Assembly (NCBI GenBank): GCA_947247005.1
Contig: OX365952.1
Coordinates: 43,256,722-43,320,721, forward strand
Length of the DNA: 64,000 bases
Source of the DNA: Spisula solida
Lineage: Eukaryota; Mollusca; Bivalvia; Venerida; Mactridae
Direction of reading: 5' to 3'
The notes below the pieces were generated by a model. The model saw nothing but the letters and a program-made list of their open reading frames with translations, had not been told where the DNA came from and did no database searches. The position numbers were made by a program, and so were the translations under genes. Position 1 is the stretch's first letter. Each line of letters opens with the position of its first letter. This document shows, in pieces, positions 25,001 through 33,935 of the stretch.

Positions 25001-28000
25001 TCTGTAAGGAGGTAACCGGAACATTACGGCAACTTCTGTAAGGAGGTAACCGGAACATTACGGCAACTTCTGTGAGGCGGTAACCGCAACATTACAGAAA
25101 TTTTAGTGAGGAGGTCACCGTAACATATTAGCAATTTCTGTGAGGAGGTAACCGTTACATACATGTATTAGCAATTTCTGTGAGGAGGGATCTGCAACAT
25201 TATGGCAATATCTGCAAAGCTTAGCCGGGTTGGTTAGGAGGTTGAACGTTTTGTAGCACAGGCTACGTTTCTGGTCTATAACACTTGAAGTCACAATACA
25301 GACGAGACGTAACAGGAAGTGCATTTAAGTAGTGAGTGAATTCCTAACAATTCACAAGGATGGAAATAACAATACATTATATATCATAATTAATCGTGAG
25401 ATTGTTACATGACATTGTTGAAATACTCAACAGTGTTGGGAGGGAGTTATAAACTAGTTTCCGATAATACATGTACTGCATGCCACTGATGGGAAACTAT
25501 AGGTTATGTGTCGCGCCTAGTAAGTACATGAGAATTGTAACAGGAGGCACGCAAATGGGGAATCATTCTAGCATAATTATACACAATGGAAAAGAAGTTT
25601 ATTTCAAATTCAAAAGACCACATGGCCCACGAGAACATCAATATAAAATACACAATTCATACAATGAAACAACAAAATGACACTATTTAGTTACATAAAT
25701 TCAAAAGAGTGAGTGCGTGTACACACACAAAGACGGGACAATAGAGTAATAATAAACCATAGAGAAAGATATACAGTCAAACATGTATAAGTGATCACCC
25801 TAATTAAGCAACCATCTTCCTTGGGCGTTTTATTATTTAAAAAAACAGCAGTAAAATTAGTCTCGTAATATGTCCTTCGGAGGAGTGATTAGGACGGTTT
25901 AATTTGCAATTTATTTACCCTTTCGGCAGATATTTGCTGTTGTACTGACGTGTGTGTGTCGATTGTGAAAAATATTATACATGCATCTACCTACGTTTGC
26001 ATATTTGAATGGTAACCAATAGATTAAAGGGTGAAGATCACCTTGTTAAAAAGACATATGGTACGATGTATACTTTTTTAATCAAATCTTACATTTAAAA
26101 GTTACATTTATAACTGTTTACAATTCATTTAAAGGACATGATTCGTAAATCATAAGACAGATTTATTTGTTTAATTAAGCTAGAATGTATGTCAGTGCAT
26201 ATCTATACATTAGATACAAAAAAGTTTTTAAAGTGAGTGAAGAAAGGTTGCCAAAAACAACAACAAAAACCGAACAGAAACAATCAGCCAATGCTCATAC
26301 TTTAAATAGATGAGAAAATGGGCGTTGTTTCTCGACTAGTCGTACGTTTTTCGTCACAAGTATTGAATATAACCATGCACGGCAGTGAATTGAGTAGCGG
26401 GTCCGTGGTCCATACAGTGGTACATTGTAACACGTTGGATTCGGGTCGCTAGTTCGATTCCCCGCTTCACCGATGCAATCACTAAAAGTATTTTCCGGTG
26501 AAACCTGAAACTCACAGATAACCGTGTAACATTGATATTTTGATTTATATTTTGTTTTTTAGCAATTTGTGTAAAAATAAATTTTACTAAGGATACAGTT
26601 ACCTGCGTTAAAAACATGATGCTGTAGAAAAATAGAATAAAAGAACCAGGGATGCGGTTACAACAATTGAGACAACTATGACATATATATCCCTATCGTC
26701 CAAAGATCTGAAACGCCCTACTCGAGTATTGTCATGTAGCGACGTTAAATTGTTTTAAACAGTTTACCATTTTAACAATAAACCTTATTTGAGTAGTAAT
26801 AATTTAAGTAGTTCCATTTGTCACAGTCTTAAAACAAGACTGCGTTCAATAAACGCTTATGCCCTCTGTGGAAGCCTTGTCCATAAATAAGTCTATGTCC
26901 AAAATTAGGTCAAGGTCAAGGTCAAAATGGGGTTAGGTGATACTGGCGTGTGGAGAGTGTTCATACACAACATCCATGCAAGTATGAAAGCTTTGTAGCA
27001 AGCCATATTAATGCTAGAAGAAACGGTCAATTTGGGTTAACCAGGACGGACGGACGAACGGACGGACGAACAGACGAACGGACGGACGAACGGACAGGTG
27101 AATCACTATATGCCTCCCCATCTATCGATAGGGGGGCATAAAAACTATCATGACTACATACTGACCAGTCCGTTAACCTGTTAGTCAAGTGTACACCAAG
27201 TGTGACCGTTTAAAACAGGTGACTGGTTAATGACTGCGATTGAATGTGAAAGACTGTAGTTACAAGACACTCGGATTCTTCGGACACCAAAATGACAAAT
27301 CAGGTTTAATATAGGTTTACCACCTACACATGTTTGACTGTAACATTTTCCTCTTAATATATGAATTAGAGCCTGTGATATTTACGAATATCGTTCACAA
27401 GTTACACCTACAGTTATCGGAGTATTTACACTCGTTATTTCTTCATTGCAAGATTGCCTGTTAATTTACGCATATTTTGCCAGATTTTCCAGATACTCTG
27501 TTTCTAGTACGTAAGTATGGAAGCCTCGTAGTGCCGCTGCCTACAATAGCCGAATAGTATAAATTATGCCAAATGAATCTCCTAATTATCGACTCATGTC
27601 AACAACTTAGTTTGTCATCATTAGGACTTAGTATATGTCCTAAATACTATACTTAGTTATGCCTTAATACGTTTTGGAATGTGTATGTCATAATGACATG
27701 ATTACGATTTTGTTTTATACTAGTAATTACGATTTTTGTAAAGTTCTGCGATTTTGTAAGCTATAGTAAAGATTCATTATTTACAGTTGAAATTACGATT
27801 TAGTATCCAATAATTTTGACTTAGTATGACATAAGAGTGAGAATCACTTGGTATACTATAATTACAGTATCATCACTTAGTATGTCATTATTACGATTTA
27901 GTAATGAGTACTGTCATTATTACATTACGATTCAATATGTCACAGTTAAGATTTAGTGCGAGTCATTACGAATTACTGTTTATTACAATATTATATTAAT

Positions 28001-28641
28001 ATACGGTGTGGCACTGGAACGCTTCCATTGTTATTTCTAAACTTCTCAATCATATATTATATTTACAGATAAATTTAACTAAGAGAGATACAATAAATCC
28101 CCGTTCAATAGACGAGATTTAGACTATATACAAACACTATCGTATCTATACTGCTCTTTTCCCACCGTCATTGTGGTCAGACTGGTCAGTGTAAAATTGA
28201 AGTGGGGGTCACTAACCATTAAGTGAATTTGACATTTTATACCCCCAAGTCATGTCCTAGTAAAATAACTACCTGACTACGTCACTCAGGTATACATTGA
28301 ATACACACTTCATATCGATCCTGTAGTATTTCTATTTATAGCACATCCTCTATTATCCTTTATCACGGAATCGTGTTAGGAAGTGTTATACATGTACAAA
28401 ATAAATAAAATAATAAAATAAATAAATTGCCATACATGCAAACATATCAGCAATGTACATAAATATTTCTAAATATAAATGTATAAAAAAATATAAACAT
28501 GGATAAAACGAAACGTAGACTACGTTTTAAAGAAACATCCTTTGAAATATAAAATATACTCACAAATACGGCGAAATTAAGGAAGAATAGCGCATATTTC
28601 ACTATTAAACTAACGGGTGAACCCGTCTCCCGTTTTCCCAT
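9999..28641 (-). CDS. TSPAN33: Tetraspanin-33-like TspanC8 tetraspanin
   Basis: TspanC8 tetraspanins bind ADAM10 and steer its exit from the ER and its substrate choice. Exons in order are 28564-28641, 17902-18090, 16990-17178, 14842-14985, 11776-11826, 11242-11361 and 9999-10079. All are multiples of three with phase-0 GT-AG junctions and give 283 aa, the length I recall for human TSPAN33. TM1 spans the exon 1-2 junction, TM2 precedes GWFGSLREH in exon 2, and TM3 opens exon 3. The large loop holds VVKYRDDEDMQNLID, ECCG, YKDWSENPYFNC, PFSCC, INYMCG and YTQGCF, giving eight cysteines. TM4 contains GILIPQ and the tail has SEQIKIQM. The motifs YRDD.D.QNLID, YKDWS.N.YFNC and IN.MCG closely match TSPAN33 rather than TSPAN5/14/17. 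Intron 1 is about 10 kb. An alternative first exon may lie at 33873-33935. Confidence 0.95.
10140..10313. repeat. Half copy of the 10.8-kb foldback repeat
   Basis: The part from about 10190 to 10313 is the reverse complement of the left arm of the foldback at 10806-11072, sharing 'tatagggtacactc' and 'gataatttgaaacc'. It is in the last TSPAN33 intron. Confidence 0.65.
10608..10737. mobile_element. 130-bp palindromic hAT-like MITE
   Basis: An almost complete palindrome from CACAGGGTATTGACGCATAT to its complement. It is flanked by a perfect 8-bp direct duplication TGCTTAAC (10600-10607 and 10738-10745). CA..TG ends with an 8-bp duplication suggest a hAT-mobilised element. Confidence 0.85.
10806..11072. 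repeat. Foldback element, about 100-bp arms
   Basis: The left arm from 10806 (CATGGTTCCAAATTATCTGA) is the complement of the right arm ending at 11072. Both arms share 'gagtgtaccctata', 'gaatgttgtg' and 'gccgcaac'. It is a non-coding foldback in a TSPAN33 intron. Confidence 0.75.
11242..11361 (-). CDS. TSPAN33: TSPAN33 coding exon 6 (end of loop, TM4)
   Basis: 120 nt, acceptor ATTTCAG, donor GTTTAT. It encodes IYTQGCFKSI with the eighth cysteine, then TM4 VLVVGAVIIGILIPQ, matching human 'YTNGC' and 'LAIPQ'. Confidence 0.93.
11776..11826 (-). CDS. TSPAN33: TSPAN33 coding exon 5 (microexon-like, 51 nt)
   Basis: 51 nt, acceptor ATTTCAG, donor GTGAGT. It encodes NGLINYMCGKDMQSSKT, holding the seventh loop cysteine and matching human INTMCGQGMQ. 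Confidence 0.93.
11827..13954. other. TSPAN33 intron, no repeat recognised
   Basis: AT-rich intron sequence. A plus-strand ATG frame at 12726-12779 ends at a GTAAGT site but has no partner exon. Open frames around 13.3-13.8 kb show no domain motifs. Confidence 0.45.
13955..14243. repeat. Dispersed mollusc repeat with CCGT run, copy 1
   Basis: Runs from 'tttttatgccccc' through 'catatagtgattcacctgtc', a (CCGT)n run and 'accctcaccttgacc' to 'gaacgcagtcttgttt'. It is homologous to the reverse complement of 26834-27143. Confidence 0.8.
14842..14985 (-). CDS. TSPAN33: TSPAN33 coding exon 4 (CCG and PxSCC motifs)
   Basis: 144 nt, donor GTAAGT. It encodes LECCG, YKDWSENPYFNC, EFC and PFSCC, six of the eight loop cysteines. 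The acceptor tract is an unusual TTA-repeat, (TTA)nCAG. Confidence 0.95.
14986..15121. repeat. TTA/ATT-rich tract and Tigger-like terminus
   Basis: An (ATT/TTA)n tract next to the exon 4 acceptor is followed by 'ctatctcgag' and 'cgagataacgaggttttactgta'-type sequence. GAGGTTTTACTGTA is the inverted CAGT terminus seen in several other places in the window. Confidence 0.45.
15146..15512. repeat. Foldback/MITE, GGCCTAAATTAAAA family
   Basis: Left end 'gacctaaattaaaat' plus 'gtttgtttgacctttac' is mirrored by 'aaaggtcaaacaagcaaac' plus 'tttaatttaggccc' at the right. Similar ends occur at 43240-43460 and, as a half copy, at 31609-31650. Confidence 0.65.
16058..16515 (+). repeat. 31-bp minisatellite, about 14-15 copies
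   Basis: Nearly perfect copies of 'gaaccaacagttacattatg' + 'cggcaccggac'. The last few units gain one base (GCCGGCAC). 31 is not a multiple of 3, and the unit has no stop in any plus frame, so three overlapping long open frames appear. These are not genes. It lies in TSPAN33 intron 3. Confidence 0.95.
16990..17178 (-). CDS. TSPAN33: TSPAN33 coding exon 3 (TM3, start of large loop)
   Basis: 189 nt, acceptor TATTTCAG, donor GTAGGT. It encodes the hydrophobic WLLLFFLLEVLVIILIFVIV, then KQAVVKYRDDEDMQNLID of the large loop helix. Confidence 0.94.
17179..17901. other. TSPAN33 intron 2, nothing recognised
   Basis: AT-rich sequence with one A-rich run near 17385-17396 ('aataaataaag'). No coding or clear repeat structure. 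Confidence 0.45.
17902..18090 (-). CDS. TSPAN33: TSPAN33 coding exon 2 (TM1 end, small loop, TM2)
   Basis: 189 nt, acceptor ATTTTCAG, donor GTACGT. It encodes AGAVTGLMVWILV, the small extracellular loop with FFLDPACILCL, then TM2 and GWFGSLREHITSL at the intracellular turn. Confidence 0.93.
18245..18530 (+). repeat. SINE-like element with TTATG tail
   Basis: The body around 18250-18360, read on the minus strand, shares 'cgatgttggctgc' and the order of 'gtctcc' and 'ggtagcc' blocks with 58225-58325. The plus-strand side ends in 'gtcaataaac' and a (TTATG)n run at about 18497-18525. It may be a SINE tail or two joined pieces. Confidence 0.45.
18548..18622 (-). repeat. tRNA-like sequence (SINE head)
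   Basis: The minus strand reads GGTTCGATCCCCGTCTGCAC, a good B box and T arm, after TAGAGGTAGGGCGCGCAC. The acceptor stem and anticodon arm do not pair properly, so it is a SINE head rather than a working tRNA. Confidence 0.55.
19279..19429. mobile_element. 151-bp hAT-like MITE
   Basis: Terminal inverted repeats of at least 20 bp, CACAGGTAACTGTATCATTA at both ends. Flanked by GGAATAAC (19271-19278) and AGAATAAC (19430-19437), an 8-bp duplication with one change. The core is A/T-rich. Confidence 0.8.
21130..21402 (-). repeat. tRNA-derived SINE
   Basis: The minus strand begins with a tRNA-like head, GGTGGTCCAGCGATGAGAGC (A box) and GAGTTCGATCACTG (B box). Then follow 'aggtcccgtctatgatgc' and 'gcacatgaaagaaccaggga', a central block of the type seen in marine invertebrate SINEs. 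Confidence 0.6.
21825..21885 (-). repeat. tRNA-like fragment
   Basis: The minus strand reads 'ccatggcttagttgttaac' and AAAGGTTCGAATCCAG, an A-box/B-box pair without a complete cloverleaf. Probably a SINE head. Confidence 0.4.
21985..22670. repeat. GC-richer degenerate repeat block
   Basis: Unlike its AT-rich flanks, this block has many 'ggggatgta', 'cgggaa' and 'gggaggca' words in both orientations. CACTGCCTCGGGGATGTAC occurs twice (about 22187 and 22576). The open frames of 83 and 133 aa on opposite strands lack any motif. Probably a decayed mobile element of unknown class. Confidence 0.5.
22671..23870. other. TSPAN33 intron 1, nothing recognised
   Basis: AT-rich with many 'tacatgta' words. 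No coding or structured repeat recognised. Confidence 0.4.
23890..23973. repeat. Tigger-like terminal half element
   Basis: Ends in CGAGGTTTTACTGTA, preceded by 'gctcgaattagacc' and 'gctcgaataatcg'. It matches the inverted CAGTAAAACCTCG terminus of Tc1/pogo-type MITEs; no left end was found. Confidence 0.45.
24735..25205 (+). repeat. Minisatellite, 34-bp core with longer variants
   Basis: Around 24905-25080 several near-perfect 34-bp copies of 'taaggaggtaaccggaacat' + 'tacggcaacttctg'. On both sides are longer diverged units with 'acatgtattagcaatttctg'. The core looks recently homogenised. Confidence 0.9.
26390..26605 (+). repeat. tRNA-derived SINE
   Basis: Head reads AGCGGGTCCGTGGTCCATAC and CTAGTTCGATTCCCCGCTT, with a complementary AGCGGG/CCCGCT end pair. 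A body follows with 'ccggtgaaacctgaaac'. The anticodon arm is not tRNA-like, so it is a SINE. Confidence 0.55.
26834..27143. repeat. Dispersed mollusc repeat with GGAC run, copy 2 (inverted)
   Basis: Runs from 'caagactgcgttcaataaac' through 'ggtcaaggtcaaaatggggt', a (GGAC/GAAC)n run at about 27047-27097 and 'aatcactatatgcctcccc' to 'gggggcataaaaa'. It is the inverse of 13955-14243, with TSPAN33 exons 2-4 between them. Confidence 0.85.
27615..27985. repeat. Degenerate short-period repeat
   Basis: Recurring variants of 'attacgatttagtatgtcat' (for example near 27690, 27795, 27890 and 27935), spaced irregularly at roughly 20-60 bp. It looks like a very old tandem array. Confidence 0.5.
28564..28641 (-). 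CDS. TSPAN33: TSPAN33 coding exon 1 (start codon)
   Basis: 78 nt, ATG in an A-rich context (aaaaATGG), donor GTGAGT, phase 0. It encodes a short cytosolic tail with SLIVKYALFFLNFAVF, the usual 'KY.LF.FN' opening of TM1. Confidence 0.88.
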
Positions 28642-29228
28642 TTTTGTCTTTTAAACGTGAACTGTAAATCCAGTGTATATCCTAATTAAACACCCAACAC
28701 ATGTATACACATCATATAGCTCTCCGGCCTATTGTAAAAATCCCCGTACAGTTTACCTGACAATAATAAACGTAAATTGATCGCCGGGAAGTATAGCATG
28801 TGGTCGTGGTCGCGGAATATCGTGTTTATTTAAATCCACATTCGTTATACATGTACGTATATTCGGGGTGAAGATTTAACGTTCATTATAAGGTTCGAGA
28901 TAGAAATGTTAATTGAAAATTAATGAACAATTAATATGATAAACAGATCGTGTGCGGTCATATTGACGTGACACATGTCGTAAATACATAACATTGCGAA
29001 ATCCATCAATGCTAAAACGGATAGTACTCTAGAAACCACTTGAGATTATAAACTGATACATTGTGAGTCACTTTTAGGAAACTACGGTTATACATATTAT
29101 TATATTTACAAAATCAACACAGGAACATTGTATCAGCGCAAAAATTATTATATGTATCAGTGTATGCAAGTCAGTGCCAAACGACAAATGTAAGAAACGT
29201 GGCAATCACAGTTACATTAAATAAGGTA
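28642..29228 (-). promoter_or_regulatory. Upstream region of TSPAN33 exon 1
   Basis: Immediate 5' flank of the 28641 ATG. It contains a short CpG-bearing stretch at about 28775-28830, but no TATA or named motif can be claimed. Confidence 0.25.
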
Positions 29229-29410
29229 CAGTAAGACCTTAATAATAAGAGATCCCTTGGCAACCTTAAAACCTGGCTTAATATTTGGGTTGGCCTAAAT
29301 ACTGGGTAACTAGACCTTGCAAAAAAATTAACCTAAATCCGAAAAGTGTAACCTAAATTTTGGGGTGGTCTCATTATTGAGGTTGTATTTTCGTGAGATT
29401 TTACTACAGG
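29229..29410. mobile_element. Tigger/pogo-like MITE remnant
   Basis: Left 'tacagtaagaccttaataat' is mirrored by 'attattgaggttgtatttt' and 'attttactaca' at the right. The arms are imperfect but fit the CAGTAAAACC family. Confidence 0.45.
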
Positions 29411-30387
29411 GTGTCCAAAGAGAAATTTTACAGTTTCAGTATCTATTTAACAAATCTCAACATTCTGCTATCGCAAAGAAAACTTGCACATGTTTAGACA
29501 ACGGATGTAAGTTTTTTCTTGTACCAGTTTTAAGACTATTACTCGGATTAATTTTGTAGTAATTTTCGACGTTTTTACGAGGTGTGTCCTTCCGATGTTT
29601 CCGTTCTTGCACACGTTCCGAACTTTGTACACATATTCTTGCATTGCTGAGTTATTTAGCGACTTGTTTTTTATTGTACAAGTATTTAAATAACATTATC
29701 TCATTTTATTCGGCGAAGTTAATTAATTATGCCTGATTGGCCTATCTGAACATAATTGCATTGTCGTTGTTATACATTGCAAATGGTCGTAAAGACAAAT
29801 GTAATCAGAACAAAAATGGGAACATTCATCATGATACACACAAAACAAAGCTCATATTTATAAACCGCTTTTTTATTTTAAGATTAATTTATAGACACAT
29901 AGACGTAAATTCTACTAAGTAAGACACTTATTTTCAACATAGAGGAACACTAAGTGCCGTCAGAGCGTTGTAAGCAATAAACTGATTTTGCTTATAAAGA
30001 TATAAGAATACATGACAGTAAATAATTATGAGATACTTTATCAGTAAATAAACATGCTTTCTTTCTTTCTTTCTTTCTTTCAAGAACCCTTAACGTTTCA
30101 AAATATTTGTACAGACTTTGTTTTGAAGCGGATATATTGGGTTAAAGTCGCACGCCAAAAATATGTTTCAAGTGTAACGTAAATTCCCCCAACACGCAGT
30201 TTTATCCTGCAGACTAATAAAATATGAATATATCAATGTATCAATAAAATTGTCATTTGAGTATAAATCAAAATTGTCATATTTGAACTATAATAATAAT
30301 TTGAAGAAAGTTTTGTATAATAGTTTTTTGCGCTGACGATGGCAAAGGTGCGTACACACATTCAGTTAAACTCATAAGGGGCATGTC

Positions 30388-30806
30388 AGTGTAGCAATAC
30401 CACGTGACTTTTGACTACAGTTACAAGAAAAATTTTGTAAACATTGGAAAATAAAATAGCCATTAGTATTTTATTTCTTCATCGATTTCAATAAAATATA
30501 TGCCACGCTACGGGGGAAATTATTTGCTTTCCATGAAATATAAGATATTTTTCAGCATCTTTACCGATTTTTCCATTACCCTGTGAAACCTACACGTTCC
30601 ACGGTTTCACAGGGTAATGGACAAAACGGCACGGTCGCTGAATTTTTCTGAATATTTTATGGAAAGCAAATAATGTTTCCCTTAGCGTGGCATATATTTC
30701 ATAGAAATCGATGAAGAAATAAAATACTTATGGCTACATTTGTGTTCCAATGTTTACACATTTCTACTTGGAACTGTAGCCAAAAACCACGTGGTATTGC
30801 CACACT
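30388..30806. mobile_element. 419-bp foldback element
   Basis: Arms of about 200 bp: AGTGTAGCAATACCACGTG at 30388 pairs with CACGTGGTATTGCCACACT ending at 30806. 'tatttcttcatcgatttc' and 'ttgctttccat' also have complements at matching distances. The centre, 30573-30624, is a tight hairpin around 'ccattaccctgtgaaac'. No clear target duplication. Confidence 0.8.
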
Positions 30807-31381
30807 ACGACAGATATGGTACATTATAAGTTGATGGCGTATGGTTAAATAATAAGTGCCGTTGTATGTATGAAACGCGGAAACGACCAATTGTCGTCTG
30901 CACCGGCTTAGAACAATGGTGTTTTGTGAACAGGCGACTCTATTTCAATAAAGGCGCAATTAATCAACGATACATGGATATAACATCAATCTTGACACCC
31001 GCAATACAATACAGTCATGTACAGCAAGGCCAGGGATAATCAATTGTATGGATAACTAGTAGATATATATTTCAAAGTTATACTGACATAAAGTGAAGTC
31101 TGTCAGGTCAATTAAGGGATACATTAAATGACACACTTTTGCTGCTTAAAGAAGGTGGTTGGTTAATACAGTTTTGTTCAATATGAAAATGGTCATTTGC
31201 ATAAAATTAGGTGTTTAGGCCTAAAATAATATATATTTTTTCCTTCCAGCTACAAACCCAAAATCTCAAGCTGTTCTGGACGAACTTGATTAGCAAAAGA
31301 CGTTCAAAACTAGACTACTTCTCTAGAAAAGTTTACAAATGTACATCGGATATCGGTATTTTCCATACCTATCGACCTACC

Positions 31382-31570
31382 CAGGGGATCATTTGACTCG
31401 AGAGTAGGGGCTTAGACCCTTGTAATTTCCAGTAAGCCACATTTTGACTCAAGATATTGGTTTGAAGGGTCAATTTCACTTAAAATCTTGGGTATTTTGC
31501 CTATAAAATGGTAAAAGTTAGTCAAAAGTACCGAAATGACCATTCAGATTCAACAGCTAGTGGAACCCTG
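31382..31570. mobile_element. MITE, CAGGGGTTCC family, copy 2
   Basis: 189 bp, inverted homologue of 974-1164. It is flanked by the perfect 5-mer CTACC (31377-31381 and 31571-31575), confirming that the element ends at CAGG/CCTG. Confidence 0.75.
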
Positions 31571-31608
31571 CTACCTAGAGCAAATCTTAATTAACATGGG
31601 TCCTGAGA

Positions 31609-31697
31609 GGGGAACAAACAATAGTTTAGTTCAGGCCTTAATTTAGACGATTGACTGCTAAATACAGGGGTGGTCACTATAACACCGGTTTTACTGT
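31609..31697. repeat. Joined half elements
   Basis: 'ggggaacaaacaatagttta' is the end type of the 43.3-kb foldback. It is followed by 'ggtggtcactataacaccgg' + 'ttttactgta', a Tigger-like terminus on the inverse strand. Confidence 0.4.
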
Positions 31698-32094
31698 ACT
31701 CATAATCATACGTAATCCTGGATACACTATATATGTAAATGCAGTTTTCCTTATTATTTTGGAAATATGAAAACATCAAACAAGGGAACGCTATGTTTAC
31801 CACATTTATACAGAACGTTTTATGTCTGTATAGGTCATCTCCCTTTAACAATTTGATATTAACGTATATATGTTTTCCTGTTCAACTTCAGTTTAAAGCA
31901 GACACTATCGATCGTTTCTACTACAACAGTTATGGGTTATATCAGTTTCATTATATCAATACCATAGATTGGCGGCTGAATACGAAACTGTTCCGAGTAT
32001 TATAATTATAGTGATCATATAATATAATATTGTACATGTATTTCATTTCCAGTAGACCATGTGAAAATACGAACGTTACATGCAAGTTTATACC

Positions 32095-32164
32095 CTCTGT
32101 CGTGTCAGGGTTCATCGAATTTATTATACATCAAAACTATTCCGTGAAGCTTGACACGACAGAG
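32095..32164. repeat. Short inverted repeat, CTCTGTCGTGTCA
   Basis: CTCTGTCGTGTCA at 32095-32107 and TGACACGACAGAG at 32152-32164 form a perfect 13-bp stem with a 44-bp loop. Confidence 0.6.
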
Positions 32165-32454
32165 TAAAATAACTTACCGACCGGGTATCATGGATATAAA
32201 CTTTAACATTGTGTAAACAGATGTTTCACTAAATTATAGGACCACTTCAAATATTTTACAATAATGTTGATATAAAAATTTGCACTCGTAAAGAAACAGT
32301 CTAAGATTTAGAAGGAAAATTGTCCGCTTTTAAGACCGAATCGTTATTAAGGTCATCTAATTGCATGGGCTCAATTATGGAGCACTTCAGTTTATCTACC
32401 AATGGACAATATTGCTTCAATGTAACCCTTTGTTGCCAGGTACACTGAGCTAAA

Positions 32455-32690
32455 TTACATCTGGTACGGTGCACACTTTGGGATCGAGGTCCCGGGTTCA
32501 ATCCGTCTGTCCCGTTGATTGATTTCTCTGTGCAAGAGTAACCCACTTAGTTCATCATAGACCATGTGTACGAATGGGTGCCTTGGGGGTTCAAAAGCCA
32601 ACGAACCTTGACTTCCGCCAGTGCGGAGTGTAACAGCCGACTTGCGAATCAATGATCGGGGCTACCGGGTACTACAATGAACAGTCGGCT
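32455..32690 (+). repeat. tRNA-derived SINE
   Basis: Head with GGTCCCGGGTTCAATCCGTC (B box), then a body with 'ttctctgtgcaagagtaacc'. A similar block, 'ttctctgagcaagaattacc', occurs at 58129, so the two share a SINE central domain. T/G-rich simple sequence follows. Confidence 0.5.
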
Positions 32691-32719
32691 GAACGAATGC
32701 ATGTCTGAGAATAGATAAG

Positions 32720-32820
32720 TCTTTACTTTGTTTTGTTTTGCTTTGCCTTTTTGCTTTGCTTTACCTTGCTTTGCTTTTTTTTCTTTTCTTTTCTTTGCTT
32801 TGCCTTGCTTTATTTTGCTA
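32720..32820 (+). repeat. Low-complexity TTTGC-rich tract
   Basis: Runs of 'tttgctttgc' and 'ttttctttt' variants; simple sequence without other content. Confidence 0.8.
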
Positions 32821-33153
32821 AATGCATTACTTGTGAGAGCATGACTCGAAAACTTAGTTTACTTAATGAATTATTAATGGTATAGTGAATATGTAAAACA
32901 TTGATGCGTATAATTCTTAACGACTGATCACGTGTTCTACACAACAGATGTTGGATAAGTCAATATTTCTTTGCGTAATAATTATGTATCATATACACCA
33001 CTCATTGATTCCTTCTATTGCTTGTTCTATAAGAATATTAAAGTGGCAATACGTAGCTTTCTAAATCACAAAGTTTCACCGCGATTAGAGTTCATGTAAT
33101 TAATAGTAGTGCATGTATGTGTGTGAGGATGGTACATCGAAGTCTATTAGAAC

Positions 33154-33366
33154 CTTGTATTGTATTGTATTGTATTGTATTGTATTGTATTGTACATATT
33201 GTATTGTATTGTATTGTACATATTGTATTGTATTGTACATATTGTATTGTATTGTACATATTGTATTGTATTGTACATAATGTATTGTATTGTATTGTAC
33301 ATATTGTATTGTATTGTACATATTGTATTGTATTGTATTGTACATATTGTATTGTATTTATTGTAT
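33154..33366 (+). repeat. (TTGTA)n pentanucleotide array
   Basis: Blocks of 2-7 ATTGT units are separated by 'acatattg' at regular steps, giving a secondary period of about 30 bp. Five overlapping open frames on both strands are by-products of the pentamer. Confidence 0.95.
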
Positions 33367-33872
33367 TGGATCTTAACTCGATCATTTGTAAATAAAACAC
33401 TGAATACCACATTGACCCTAAAAATTAACACTGACCCTTGATCATTAAGGTGGTCATAAAATTGTGGATGGACAAAAATGACGAAACGTGAAAATAAAAG
33501 GACTGGAAAATGATGTTGTTAATCATATAACGGTACCATCGGTTTGGACTTCGGTGTGCATTGGCTTCAATATTGCTAACTCCCTAGCTGTGACTGATTA
33601 ACACATATAGTCCGACCAGGATAACGTGATGTTTACAAACATGAATGGTTTTGTCAACTATTGGAAAGTTGGTTTACCACATTACTAAAGAAAACAGATA
33701 AGGTCAGTTTTGTTCTAAAAACATAACGGATAAATCATTAACACCTGATTAATCCACCTAAATGGATTATACCAAAATGTCCCGCCTTTCATATTATCCT
33801 GGGCGCACTATAACACTCAACGTTTTATTAATTATATGTTACGGAAAGCTGAATAAAAGCTATCATACTTAC

Positions 33873-33935
33873 AAATATTAACATATTGATTAAGAGCAGG
33901 CTGTATTTAATGACAAGGTTAACCGCCGACGGCAT
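33873..33935 (-). CDS. TSPAN33: Possible alternative first exon of TSPAN33
   Basis: ATG at 33935 opens MPSAVNLVIKYSLLLINMLIF (21 aa) and ends in phase 0 at a GTAAGT donor, just as the 28.6-kb exon does. The 'IKYSLLLIN' string is the tetraspanin TM1 opening. Spliced to 18090 it would give a 278-aa isoform with a different tail. It could instead be a relic of a duplicated tetraspanin; no second copies of later exons were found nearby. The open frame also runs upstream to 34076, so the true start is unsure. Confidence 0.6.

Noticed and set aside
26390..26475. Functional tRNA gene
   Set aside because: Acceptor ends pair but the anticodon arm is not tRNA-like and a SINE body follows.
33092..33441. 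Five open frames of 81-106 aa on both strands
   Set aside because: Artefacts of the TTGTA pentanucleotide array.
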